Positions 1 through 8,256 are shown, counted from the first letter of the stretch. The stretch: DNA of 32,107 bases from Bacteroidota bacterium (GCA_029571215.1 JAKPTE010000007.1:1-32107), one strand, 5' to 3'. Numbers and translations are program-made. The notes: generated by a model from the sequence alone, not told the origin.

Positions 1-754
1 TTTCTTTCGGTAGTTTTTTCTGAAGTTTTTCCACCCATAGTTTATCCATTTCCAGGAGCCGGTTTTTTCGCAGGTTCTCCCGAACAATCCATTGGATATG
101 GGGATTGGTATTAGCCGCCAGTTTTTCAAATTCGGGTCTTCCTTCAACCGGAGATGCAGCAATCAATACACTCCAGGCATATCCGAGGGTTTTTCGCAGG
201 GTTTCCTGTTCACCGGTCAGCTTGCCGTTGATGAGCAGAAACTTCATGGTAATTTTTTTGACAATGCGGAAGATTCTCCTTATGTCTTCTCCATTTTTGA
301 GAAGTTTTGGCTCACAAAGGGCTGCAACCACAGCACGGTTTTCATAATACGTTCCGTTGACCCATGGCTCTAAGATATCCATAATCTCAGGAAGATTATT
401 ATCAACCATTTCCTGGATTCCCATAGCCACTGCTTCGCGGATGCGCCAGCCAGGGTGGGAGGCAAAGGGACGTATTTCCGAAAGAACTTCGGCATAGTCT
501 TTCCGTTTCTGGTAACAGTATCCGACAATTCCGCACATCAATACAAATTCGTCCTGGGCATCCTTCTGCTCTTTTGAGTTAACCAGCAGGCATGCATAGA
601 TGTCATCCATACTGGCTTTGTGTGCAAAGGAATACATAAGCCCAAGATTGGCCCTTGGCCCTGGTAATCCCGACTTACGCCGGAGGTATTCAATGCTGAA
701 TGATTGATTTTCCCGGGAGGAGCGGTTTTCTGTGTTTCGTTCATTACCTTTCAT
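1..754 (-). CDS. HEAT-repeat (DNA alkylation repair-like fold) protein, 3' end cut by window edge
   Basis: I read an open frame leftward from the ATG at 754-752 with no stop before position 1, giving about 251 residues. The protein is helical and lacks a signal peptide, so it is probably cytoplasmic. The motifs HPGWRIREAVAMGIQ and NPHIQWIVRENLRKNRL look like paired HEAT helices of the kind found in AlkD/'DNA alkylation repair' and PBS-lyase HEAT proteins. No catalytic residue can be assigned, and many members of this superfamily are protein-binding scaffolds rather than glycosylases. The start lies only 13 bases after the GH97 stop, so it is probably the last visible gene of the GH2-GH97 operon. 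A shorter overlapping frame (744-538) was not chosen because the long frame has protein-like composition and continuous HEAT-like helices. The family call is moderate; the reading frame is secure. Confidence 0.72.
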   Translation of the reverse strand, partial: MKGNERNTENRSSRENQSFSIEYLRRKSGLPGPRANLGLMYSFAHKASMDDIYACLLVNSKEQKDAQDEFVLMCGIVGYCYQKRKDYAEVLSEIRPFASHPGWRIREAVAMGIQEMVDNNLPEIMDILEPWVNGTYYENRAVVAALCEPKLLKNGEDIRRIFRIVKKITMKFLLINGKLTGEQETLRKTLGYAWSVLIAASPVEGRPEFEKLAANTNPHIQWIVRENLRKNRLLEMDKLWVEKLQKKLPKE

Positions 755-767
755 GAGTTCCGACAAG

Positions 768-2762
768 TTAATTGGTGGGAGCAATACGGGCGGCCCATCC
801 CCCTCCGGGGGCAAGATCGAGCGACAATTTATCGTTTCTGGTAACTGTTATTACTTCATGCACATAGTCGTCACCAATTCGGTGGGCATTGGCTCCATCG
901 CGGAATAATTCCATGCGATAGGTTCCTTCACCAAGGAACTGCAGGTCCAGGGTGAGAGATCGTGCCGTCCAGTCGGTCATGGCACCTACCCACCAGGTAG
1001 TTCCTTTCCTGCGTGCCATCAGTACGTAATCACTAACCTTTCCATCCAGAGGGAGTGTTTCATCCCATACGGTAGGAGCAGAAGCTAGAAAATGCAGTAT
1101 GTCGGGTTCCTTTTCATAGCGGGTCGGAGCATCGCTGAGCATCTCAAGCGGAGCATAATAAACAACATACATGGCCAGTTGCTGACAACGGGTACCCTGG
1201 CTCATGGGTCGGTCGTTAATAATACGAAAATCTTCCTTATTGGCATTGGTCATGGCCCCTGGCGTATAATCCATGGGTCCGGCCAGCATCCTTATAAACG
1301 GAATGGAGACAGCATGCTCTGGTGTGGCCTGATTGGAGAACTTGTTGTACTCCAGTCCCTGCACACCTTCCCTATTGATGACATTCGGATAGGTCCGTTC
1401 GAGCCCCGTAGGTTTGTAGGCTCCGTGAAAATTGACCAGCATGTGGCGTTTGGCAGCTTCCCTGGCAACCCGCTCGTAAAAGTTTACCACCAGCTGATCG
1501 TCGCGGTCCATGAAATCAACCTTCAGACCGGCAACACCCCACTTTTCGAACTGGGCAAGGGCTTCTTCCAACTGACGATCGAGGGTATGCCATACACACC
1601 ATAATATAATCCCCACATTTTTTTCCTTTGCATAACGAAACAATTCCGGCATATTAAGATCAGCGCCCAGGGTAGGATTGGTACCAAGCGTTACCGATCC
1701 GTCATTAACCTTGAGCAGATCAAACTGATCTGACCATCCTTCATCGAGGTTGATATACTCAATGCCGTTGCGTGCCGCAAAATCAATAAAATACTTATAG
1801 GTTTCGGTGTTGAAGCCTGTTTTGAAGGGAACTCCGGTTAAATTATTGGCATTCCACCAGTCCCAGGCAACTTTACCGGGTTTAATCCAGGAGGCATCTC
1901 CGATTTTGCTTTCTGAAGCCAGCAGGTAGGGTAAGGTTATGTTCAGCAGGTCCTTGTCTTCCGGAACAATTACCGTGAGCCTCCAGGGGAAGGCCCTGGT
2001 TCCGTTGGTTTCTGCTAAATAATCGTAACGTTCCTTTACGCGCAGATTGAAATTTTTTAGTCCTCCCGGCTGAACCGTTTTAGGCACCTGAGGCAAAACC
2101 CCCTGGAGTCCTGATTTTCCGTTCCAGGTCAGATAAAGTCCCGGATAATCCAGTAAATCGGCTTCTGTAATAACCATTCTGGCAACTCCTGCATCAACGT
2201 AAAGGGGCAGGGAGGCAATGGCTCCTTTGTCCAGCACTGATATGGCATCATGAAGATAGTGTTCTTCAAAAGATGTTTCGAATCCATTTACCCGATGAAA
2301 ATATCCCTGGTACTTTTCCGGAAAATTCCATACAGCTTCCTCATTCTTCACCTGGATGGTTCCCGGAAAGGAGGTAACCAATCGGTAAGCAACTCCCTTA
2401 TCGTACACCCGGAAAACAACAGAATATCCTCCGGTAAAGTCCATCAGCAGTTCGTTGTAAACATCAGGATAAACTTCGGCCATACCGTACAATGGCTTCA
2501 CCTGGCTGTTGACCGAACGCACGGAAGGTGATTTAGCCAGTTTGATGTTCTGGCCAAGCACTTTCCCATCAGAAAGTGTGAGACTGATTGGTGAAGGGTC
2601 GAGGAGGATTTTTCCCTGGTAGCTGATACTGTATAGCAGCTTGTTCCCTGTGGTAACGTTCACAACAATTTTCTTGTCAGGCGACGAAATAGTAACATTT
2701 TTCTGGGCCAGCAGGGGCGAACATGTTAATAGAATGGTCAGAAGGCTCATCATTTTTTTCAT
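768..2762 (-). CDS. Glycoside hydrolase family 97, retaining alpha-galactosidase type
   Basis: This 664-residue secreted enzyme probably removes alpha-linked galactose from glycans in the periplasm. Residues 1-20 form a signal peptide ending LLAQ. The N-terminal beta-sandwich (about 21-285) is followed by a TIM barrel (about 290-560) and a C-terminal beta domain (about 565-664), the GH97 order. The motif AGLKVDFMDRDDQ places an Asp at 416, and VQGLEYNK places a Glu at 471. These match, one residue offset, the nucleophile Asp and acid/base Glu of the Bacteroides thetaiotaomicron retaining GH97 alpha-galactosidase (about 662 residues). The inverting SusB-type alpha-glucosidases use glutamates instead and are longer. 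It lies 33 bases after the GH2 gene on the same strand. Exact substrate linkage cannot be read from sequence. Confidence 0.92.
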   Translation of the reverse strand: MKKMMSLLTILLTCSPLLAQKNVTISSPDKKIVVNVTTGNKLLYSISYQGKILLDPSPISLTLSDGKVLGQNIKLAKSPSVRSVNSQVKPLYGMAEVYPDVYNELLMDFTGGYSVVFRVYDKGVAYRLVTSFPGTIQVKNEEAVWNFPEKYQGYFHRVNGFETSFEEHYLHDAISVLDKGAIASLPLYVDAGVARMVITEADLLDYPGLYLTWNGKSGLQGVLPQVPKTVQPGGLKNFNLRVKERYDYLAETNGTRAFPWRLTVIVPEDKDLLNITLPYLLASESKIGDASWIKPGKVAWDWWNANNLTGVPFKTGFNTETYKYFIDFAARNGIEYINLDEGWSDQFDLLKVNDGSVTLGTNPTLGADLNMPELFRYAKEKNVGIILWCVWHTLDRQLEEALAQFEKWGVAGLKVDFMDRDDQLVVNFYERVAREAAKRHMLVNFHGAYKPTGLERTYPNVINREGVQGLEYNKFSNQATPEHAVSIPFIRMLAGPMDYTPGAMTNANKEDFRIINDRPMSQGTRCQQLAMYVVYYAPLEMLSDAPTRYEKEPDILHFLASAPTVWDETLPLDGKVSDYVLMARRKGTTWWVGAMTDWTARSLTLDLQFLGEGTYRMELFRDGANAHRIGDDYVHEVITVTRNDKLSLDLAPGGGWAARIAPTN

Positions 2763-2795
2763 GGTTGGTACATTTGGGGTTAAAGTCTGGATTTA

Positions 2796-5048
2796 TTATT
2801 TTTCTGGAGGATACAGTGTAGGAAAGAAGCTGAAGCTATCACCATTTTTTCCTACTCGTATGTATCGACGGCTAATAACGGGTTTTTTCTCTTGATCCTC
2901 AGGGTAAAACGTGGTTTTGACAAGGTAGCCTCCCGGCAGAGCAGGCAGATCCAGTTTCACAGGCTGCAGGGTGCTAAGCCAGGCGGGAATGGTAATCGGA
3001 TACATAGCCGAGTATATGTTGTTCCCTTTGCTGTCAATCAGTTCAAGAATAGTTTTGCCTGACATGGGATGGCCAAGGTCATTAACACCAATAAGGTTAA
3101 AGGAGAGTGAGGAACCGGGGGCATGCGGCTCGCCGACTGGCAGGAATCGTTCATCGGGGAGATCAATAAAGACGGCAGCCGGGGCAAAACAATGTCTGAA
3201 CCAGTAAAGGGCAGGTCCTTTTTTTAATTGGGCAATTTCATCGATGAACCAGTCACCCGTATATCCATAATTATTTGTCAGATAGCAAAAGGCAAGAACG
3301 CCGGCAAGGAACCGTTGGGAGCGGAGCCATTCTGTTTCCAACTGGAGCCAGTAAGCCTGGAGCTCTCTTCGTTCATCGGGAGTTGCATTGGGCCCCAAAA
3401 TGGTATTATACGTGTTAAGGGTGAGTTTGGAGGGGCGTCCGTCACGCCAAAGCCATATCCATCCGTATTCGTTAACCAATTGGGCCGAGCTTGATTCATA
3501 AACTTGTAGAAGGTCGGGGTACCATACGGAGAGTTTCCCTAAAGGGTAAGGTTTTTTTCTAAGAAATTCGGCAGGATCCTTTGCTGTCATCAGATCCCAT
3601 CCGGCTCTGTATGGGTGGGGTTCGTCCATCTCGTCTTCTGCCATTTCAGTGGATGTCATGTATCCGGCATCCCAGATACGTGTTGGATCGAGTTTTTTCA
3701 GTTCCGGTATCAGATGATTTCCGATATACGCATCATAGTTTTCATTTATTGCATCCCAGATTACGATAGATGGGTGATTTCCATCGGTCCAAACCCAGTC
3801 AGTGTATTCCTTACTTATTTGTTCATCCCATCCGTGATTCTGCCAATAGAGCCATTCGTTCTGCAGCAGAAGACCAGCTTCATCGGCAATATCGTACCAG
3901 AAGGAGGGTGCTATCCCGACACAGATCCGCATGGCATTCCATGAAAGGTCTTTGGGTATTTCCTTCAGAAGTCGACGTACCCAGGCGGTGTCCCATGGCA
4001 GATTTCCGCATTCAGGGTCTTCAAAGAACCGGTGAAGAGTAATATTGGTCCCCCTGAGGATAATTTTTTCTCCGTTCAGGTAAAAGAATTTTCCCCTTCG
4101 TTTGAAATCCCTCATGCCGAACCTTACGGTCATGAGGTCGCTTACATCCCCTTTCAGTGAATGAAGTGAAACATCAGCCGAATACAGGAAAGGATCATCG
4201 GGAGACCAGGGATGCGGATCAGGTATATCCAGTGTGATGTCAGAAAAGGTCTGGTTGTCACGTTTGGTTATTACTATTGTTTTTCCTTCTGATACGATTT
4301 TCCCGGATTTGGCTTCTGAAATTTTGATATTTACCCCAACAGTGTCAAACATTGGATCTCCATAAAAAATCTGGGCTGGAGAAAAATTGCGTAGCCGAAA
4401 CCTCACGGTTACTCTTTTCCCGGCAAGATCGGGAAGCACCAGAAGCCGTTCAATCCGGAAGGGACCGGTCCAGTTCAGGTAAACATCGTCCCATATTCCC
4501 GGGAGATAATGCTCCTTTTCTTTATCAGTGGATCCTGCTGCCTGCGATGGAAGCCAGATACGTTCCCCAACCCTCACAAGAATTTCGTTAACCTTACCAT
4601 ATTTAAGGTAAGGAGTTATGTGAAAATCAGAAGGAGTATAGCAGGCAATGGAAGTGCCGGCGTCCATCCCATTAATAAAAACCTGGGTAACGTACTGGCT
4701 TTTTTTGATGGTCAGAACAGCTTCTTTTCCTTTAAGGGTATCAGGGATAAGAATTCTTTTTCTATACCATGAATAGCGTGGGGGGTAATCCATCTTCCTG
4801 AAATCATGCTGGTCGACACCTTCTACTGCTAAGGGTTTGCGGAAGAAGGCATCATAAGCTTCAATTTTTGGGGTGGCAAGATGGATGAGTCCAGGAACTT
4901 GAATAGACCGTGTGAATTTTACCGGCGGGAAGGCAGTGCTTGTCTGTTCAAAGTCCCACGTGCCATTCAGCAGAATACGTTCCGGTGCCTGGGCCTGAAG
5001 GAAACCAGGAAAAACAAACAAAATACACATGCGGAATACCTTCGGCAT
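2796..5048 (-). CDS. Glycoside hydrolase family 2 (beta-galactosidase/beta-mannosidase-like), secreted
   Basis: This 750-residue protein is a retaining exo-beta-glycosidase, probably periplasmic. Residues 1-20 are signal-peptide-like and end LQAQ. A jelly-roll sugar-binding domain (about 25-205, with LNGTWDF and SWYRKRI) leads into an immunoglobulin-like domain (about 210-315), then a TIM barrel beginning near FFYLNGEKIILRGTN (322-335). The acid/base is Glu436 in IWDAINEN and the nucleophile is Glu527 in LVNEYGW. The C-terminal 130 residues form another beta domain. GH2 substrate specificity cannot be fixed from these motifs: beta-galactosidase, beta-mannosidase and beta-glucuronidase all share them. 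It is the first gene of a leftward GH2-GH97-HEAT operon, with a good -7 element 35 bases upstream. A second in-frame ATG at residue 7 would leave a shorter signal peptide. Confidence 0.9.
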   Translation of the reverse strand: MPKVFRMCILFVFPGFLQAQAPERILLNGTWDFEQTSTAFPPVKFTRSIQVPGLIHLATPKIEAYDAFFRKPLAVEGVDQHDFRKMDYPPRYSWYRKRILIPDTLKGKEAVLTIKKSQYVTQVFINGMDAGTSIACYTPSDFHITPYLKYGKVNEILVRVGERIWLPSQAAGSTDKEKEHYLPGIWDDVYLNWTGPFRIERLLVLPDLAGKRVTVRFRLRNFSPAQIFYGDPMFDTVGVNIKISEAKSGKIVSEGKTIVITKRDNQTFSDITLDIPDPHPWSPDDPFLYSADVSLHSLKGDVSDLMTVRFGMRDFKRRGKFFYLNGEKIILRGTNITLHRFFEDPECGNLPWDTAWVRRLLKEIPKDLSWNAMRICVGIAPSFWYDIADEAGLLLQNEWLYWQNHGWDEQISKEYTDWVWTDGNHPSIVIWDAINENYDAYIGNHLIPELKKLDPTRIWDAGYMTSTEMAEDEMDEPHPYRAGWDLMTAKDPAEFLRKKPYPLGKLSVWYPDLLQVYESSSAQLVNEYGWIWLWRDGRPSKLTLNTYNTILGPNATPDERRELQAYWLQLETEWLRSQRFLAGVLAFCYLTNNYGYTGDWFIDEIAQLKKGPALYWFRHCFAPAAVFIDLPDERFLPVGEPHAPGSSLSFNLIGVNDLGHPMSGKTILELIDSKGNNIYSAMYPITIPAWLSTLQPVKLDLPALPGGYLVKTTFYPEDQEKKPVISRRYIRVGKNGDSFSFFPTLYPPEK

Positions 5049-5082
5049 TGGGAATAAATTGGAGCTGACGGAAGCGAAAATA

Positions 5083-5090
5083 CAAAATTA
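5083..5090 (-). promoter_or_regulatory. Bacteroidota -7 promoter element for the GH2-GH97 operon
   Basis: On the minus strand this reads TAATTTTG, a full match to the TAnnTTTG element used by the housekeeping sigma factor of Bacteroidota. It lies in the short gap between the corA stop and the GH2 start and would put the transcript start roughly 28 bases before the GH2 ATG. No clear TTTG -33 box sits at the expected distance, so the call rests on one element plus its location. Confidence 0.5.
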
Positions 5091-5120
5091 AGCGAAATAC
5101 CGGCAAGGTTGTCTTCCGGT

Positions 5121-6113
5121 TTATTTTGTTTTATGCGGAAACAACCAGCTTCTGTGCGGCCTGGGTTGGCTGTTTCTTTCCAGTCCCATGTTTTTGATCA
5201 TTGCATAGGTTATTAGACCGATCAATACCAGGCCAATGGCAAACAATCCGTATGAAATGGGCCAGGGAATATGACTTGTCAGTGCAGTGTATTCCGACAT
5301 ACCTCCCATGCTGGCAATAATGTTCAATGGCATAAACACAATGCTGATGATGGTCAGCTTACGGATCAGCATGTTCATGTTGTTATTGATAATGGAGGAT
5401 CGTGCATCCATCAATTCGGCCAGAACGGTGGAATAGGTTTCTGCCTGACGCGACAACTGGTTGTTCTCGATCAGAATGTCATCGAGTACTTCCTTGTTTT
5501 CTTCGTCAAATCCAAGTTTTATAGCGCTTGCATTGAGTTTTCGGAAAGTCATTTCGTTGGTGTTGATACTTTCGAGATAGTACACCAGACTTTTTTCCAG
5601 TTTGAAGAGTTCCAGCAGGTAGCGGTTTTCAATCGAACGGCTGATTTTTTCCTCCAGGCTGTCGCTCAACATGTTGATTAATCGCAAGTTTTCGCTGAAT
5701 TTATTGATGACACCATAAATTATTTTCATCATAATGTCGTTGACGGTATGCATCTGATTGATTTGCCGGGCATCAAAGAGACGGACAGGACTTTTCGAGA
5801 CAACGATCAGGCGGTTGGGATAAAGAAAGAGACCGAGCGATACCACAGCAAAATAGTGGCTTTCTTCCAGATTGACATCCATGGGACGCTTGAGAATGAG
5901 CGCCATGTGACGTCCTTCGGTATCATACTCAATACGACCCGGTTCTTCGGGGTCAAGGGCAGAGGTCAGGTTGTGTTCATCCAGCTGATAATTCGTAATG
6001 AGGTCCTGTTTTTCCTCATCATCAGGATTCAGTATAACAATTACCTGAGGATTCTGTTCTTCATCCTGTAGCCTTACCAGACCGCCGTTTTGCAAAATGT
6101 ATTTGTATTCCAT
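5121..6113 (-). CDS. corA: CorA-family divalent cation transporter (GMS variant of the GMN motif)
   Basis: This 330-residue protein is a pentameric CorA-like channel for Mg2+ or related divalent cations in the inner membrane. Residues 1-130 form the alpha/beta cytoplasmic domain, and 135-250 the long stalk helices, rich in charged and heptad-like positions. Two transmembrane segments lie at about 250-270 and 285-306, with a short loop between and a basic tail (RNSQPRPHRSW). The signature Gly-Met-Asn at the end of TM1 reads Gly-Met-Ser here (GGMSEYT, Ser273). I recall this variant from a large subgroup of CorA homologues, so it may shift selectivity but does not imply a broken gene. It is monocistronic as far as I can see and is preceded by an unusually long, structured leader. 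Confidence 0.9.
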   Translation of the reverse strand: MEYKYILQNGGLVRLQDEEQNPQVIVILNPDDEEKQDLITNYQLDEHNLTSALDPEEPGRIEYDTEGRHMALILKRPMDVNLEESHYFAVVSLGLFLYPNRLIVVSKSPVRLFDARQINQMHTVNDIMMKIIYGVINKFSENLRLINMLSDSLEEKISRSIENRYLLELFKLEKSLVYYLESINTNEMTFRKLNASAIKLGFDEENKEVLDDILIENNQLSRQAETYSTVLAELMDARSSIINNNMNMLIRKLTIISIVFMPLNIIASMGGMSEYTALTSHIPWPISYGLFAIGLVLIGLITYAMIKNMGLERNSQPRPHRSWLFPHKTK

Positions 6114-6288
6114 ATTTTTTCATCCCCGTTTGAAGTTGAACATTCATTGACCGGAACCGCATTGCAGAAGAATGCAGAAACGTTTTACTGGGGTGGATGA
6201 AAATGGAAATACATAGCATAGCACATAAGCAATGTGCAGGTAATCAATAAACCCTTTTTACTTCGTTTGATTTTGTTCAGCATAACTA

Positions 6289-6382
6289 CTGCCTTTCTGA
6301 TTCCGAAAGGCAGCGTGAAAAGCCTCTGCTACCTCCCGGAACCGGGGTTTAACATGCTACAATACGCAGGGCCGTCATCCAT
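6289..6382 (-). ncRNA. Candidate structured RNA or corA leader element, class unknown
   Basis: Read leftward, this stretch folds into several helices. A perfect 9-bp hairpin has arms 6289-6297 and 6305-6313 and a 7-base loop. A GC-rich tip (CCCGGTTCCGGG, around 6334-6345) sits inside a GCCCTGC/GCAGAGGC helix (6366-6372 with 6322-6329). An alternative GCGT/ACGC helix (6313-6316 with 6364-6367) overlaps both, so two folds compete. A -7 promoter element lies about 28 bases upstream on the same strand. The GGTAGCAG side strand recalls the AGCAG of the small SRP RNA tip. However, the matching 5' strand lacks the usual AGG and the tetraloop is not GGAA, so the SRP assignment is weak. It could be a free-standing small RNA or a regulatory leader for corA. 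I do not recognise a riboswitch class. Confidence 0.4.
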
Positions 6383-6409
6383 ATAATAGTCCTGATTGAT
6401 TATCACGGG

Positions 6410-6417
6410 CAAAGATA
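6410..6417 (-). promoter_or_regulatory. -7 promoter element upstream of structured leader and corA
   Basis: On the minus strand this reads TATCTTTG, a full TAnnTTTG match. A transcript from it would start near 6403 and cover the structured element, giving corA a leader of about 290 bases. No convincing TTTG -33 box is present 19-21 bases upstream. The gap 6114-6549 otherwise shows no protein-like frame. Confidence 0.5.
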
Positions 6418-6549
6418 GATATTTTTCCAACATAGCATATTCTGAAGAAAAAATTTCTCTTGCTTAGATTAGCTTTGCAATACAAACTCCGGCTTAATGC
6501 AGATTGCTCTCTTCCGGAATTGTTTTGCTTTTCTTTTTACAGGCACGTT

Positions 6550-7797
6550 TTATACCCTTCCCAATGCTTTCAACATGGCGATGACGTTTTCGGGCGGGAC
6601 ATTGGCCTGGATGTTATGAACGGTATTGAAAACAAAGCCTCCGCTCTTACCAAATATTTCGCAGTTTCTTTTTACCTGTTCCTCCACTTCTTTCGGGGTT
6701 CCAAAAGGAAGGACTCTCTGTGTGTCCACTCCGCCACCCCAGAAAACGATATCGCTTCCGAATTCCTTTTTCAGTTCAGATGGATTCATCCCGGCGGCAT
6801 TGATCTGCACCGGATTAAGAATGTCAAATCCGGCGTCGATGAAGCTTTTAATCAGCGGACGCACGGAACCGCATGAATGTTTAAATGTTTTCCAGCTGGT
6901 ATTGCTGTGAATCCAGTCGTTCATCCGTTTATAATAGGGCAACCATAACGAGCGAAAGGTTTCTACATCACAGAATTGCGATTCCTGGGTTCCGAAATCG
7001 GTGCCGCAAAGGAAAACTACATCGATGCTGTTACCAAATACTGAGTGTATTTTCTTCAGGTTTTCGACTGCTATTTCCGTTTGCCGGTCAAAAATGGTCC
7101 TTATCAGATCCTGCCGCATGACAGTGGACATATACCATTCCGAAATATCGCGGATCCCTTTCGGGTACTTCATAAAGGGAGCGGGTACAAGAGCAATGTC
7201 ACCAAGGGCAGTTCCTCCAAAATTGGCTACCACAGCCTTGTCGGTACCGGCAATTTTTTCTTTCTGGCTTTTCCAGTAGTTCATATCCTCGTCAGAAAGG
7301 AGCCCGAATTCTTCAAGGTTGGCTTCCGGTGTCAGCTCTTCTTCGCGAATCGGTTCCTGACGGACAATGGTATCGAAGAAATAGCTTTCGCGCGGCATCC
7401 GCGCACTGGGTGGTGCATTTTTATCTCCTTCGGGGTAAATCAACAGGGCTCCGTCCTGGTCGGTGGTTGTAACGAATTTTTCAGGTACCAGCACAACCTG
7501 TCCCCAGTGAGTACGGAATTCCTTCCAGTTTTCATTCGGAAAACCGAACATGTTGTTTCTCGGGGTCAGTCCAACCGTATCAATACCCAGTATCCGCGCC
7601 AGATCCTCATCAATTTCTCCCAGCATCTGATATGGCTCTGAAACCTTGACCGGCTTTTTCTCGAGTCCGAAATAGGTTCTTAATTGTTCAACAATTTTTA
7701 CGTGAATACCTGTTACCGAAGTTGATCCGAAATCAACCGGGATCCGGCTTGTCTCCCTGTGGAGAAGGGCTTGTTGTATCAGTTCTTTCGACGTCAT
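6550..7797 (-). CDS. Uroporphyrinogen decarboxylase (UroD/MtaA) superfamily protein, not HemE
   Basis: This 415-residue cytoplasmic protein has the UroD TIM-barrel fold. It is longer than HemE (about 350 residues) and lacks the HemE N-terminal signature. It belongs with the UroD-like proteins that include cobamide-dependent methyltransferases such as MtaA and CmuA. His307 and Cys309 (FKHSCGS) match the His-x-Cys metal ligands of those methyltransferases. The third ligand position appears to be His394 (NTVHNIQ), followed by NVPPEN, where methyltransferases have Cys. GGGVDTQ (354-360) is the other clear signature. Substrate is unknown. The start is 12 bases after the stop of the small secreted protein, so the two genes are probably co-transcribed, and glycosidase genes flank both. 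Methyl transfer to or from a sugar-derived compound is possible but is inference. Confidence 0.85.
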   Translation of the reverse strand: MTSKELIQQALLHRETSRIPVDFGSTSVTGIHVKIVEQLRTYFGLEKKPVKVSEPYQMLGEIDEDLARILGIDTVGLTPRNNMFGFPNENWKEFRTHWGQVVLVPEKFVTTTDQDGALLIYPEGDKNAPPSARMPRESYFFDTIVRQEPIREEELTPEANLEEFGLLSDEDMNYWKSQKEKIAGTDKAVVANFGGTALGDIALVPAPFMKYPKGIRDISEWYMSTVMRQDLIRTIFDRQTEIAVENLKKIHSVFGNSIDVVFLCGTDFGTQESQFCDVETFRSLWLPYYKRMNDWIHSNTSWKTFKHSCGSVRPLIKSFIDAGFDILNPVQINAAGMNPSELKKEFGSDIVFWGGGVDTQRVLPFGTPKEVEEQVKRNCEIFGKSGGFVFNTVHNIQANVPPENVIAMLKALGRV

Positions 7798-7809
7798 GAT
7801 GAAGAAGGT

Positions 7810-8256
7810 TTAGTCGTGTTTAATGGATGCGGGCTCCAACAGAAAACGATTGTACCATATATGTTGCTGGTAATAAACCCTGATGAAATATAATCCCTGT
7901 CGGTAACCTGATAGGTTAACTTCAATCCGCCCGGGCTCAGGTAGCCGGGCAATGGTGCTGTCTTTCACATTACGTCCGAGTACGTCAGTAACAAGCAAAC
8001 GAACATTTCTTTGGGCGGGCTGAGGGAGAAATATTTCTATGATGTTGCCTTCTGTTGCCTCAACCCGGATGGTAGCGGGTTTATCCTGGGCATATAGCCC
8101 ATCCGCTTCCCCAAAAAAGGCTATTGCAGGAAACAGAACAATGAAAAGAAATAGTATATGTTTTATTCTCTTGAATTTCAAGGAAGAAGATTTTTTTTGC
8201 AACCCCAAAATAGAAAAAAAACCGCACATCAGAAAAGATTTATAAATTGCACACAT
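7810..8256 (-). CDS. Small secreted protein consisting mainly of a T9SS type A sorting-domain-like fold
   Basis: The frame encodes up to 148 residues. A hydrophobic stretch (about residues 33-50) ending GLYAQ looks like a signal peptide. The remaining roughly 90 residues resemble the C-terminal sorting domain of type IX secretion substrates: VRLLVTDVLGRNV, then NLSGYRQGLYFIRV, then YNRFLL near the end. There is almost no passenger between signal and sorting domain. The final strand ends EPASIKHD instead of the usual short basic end, so it may be degenerate. The start is uncertain. The first ATG gives about 30 residues before the signal core, ATG at 8229 shortens this to about 20, and a TTG nearer the basic KFKRIKH segment is also possible. 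It precedes the UroD-like gene by 12 bases. Confidence 0.7.
   Translation of the reverse strand: MCAIYKSFLMCGFFSILGLQKKSSSLKFKRIKHILFLFIVLFPAIAFFGEADGLYAQDKPATIRVEATEGNIIEIFLPQPAQRNVRLLVTDVLGRNVKDSTIARLPEPGRIEVNLSGYRQGLYFIRVYYQQHIWYNRFLLEPASIKHD

Noticed and set aside
1092-1604. A 170-codon open frame on the plus strand inside the GH97 gene
   Set aside because: It lies entirely opposite a well-supported GH97 coding region with catalytic motifs, and its translation has no family features.
6289-6382. Firm assignment of the structured region to the small SRP RNA
   Set aside because: The AGCAG-like strand is present, but the opposing AGG and the GGAA tetraloop are not, so only a structured-RNA candidate is claimed.
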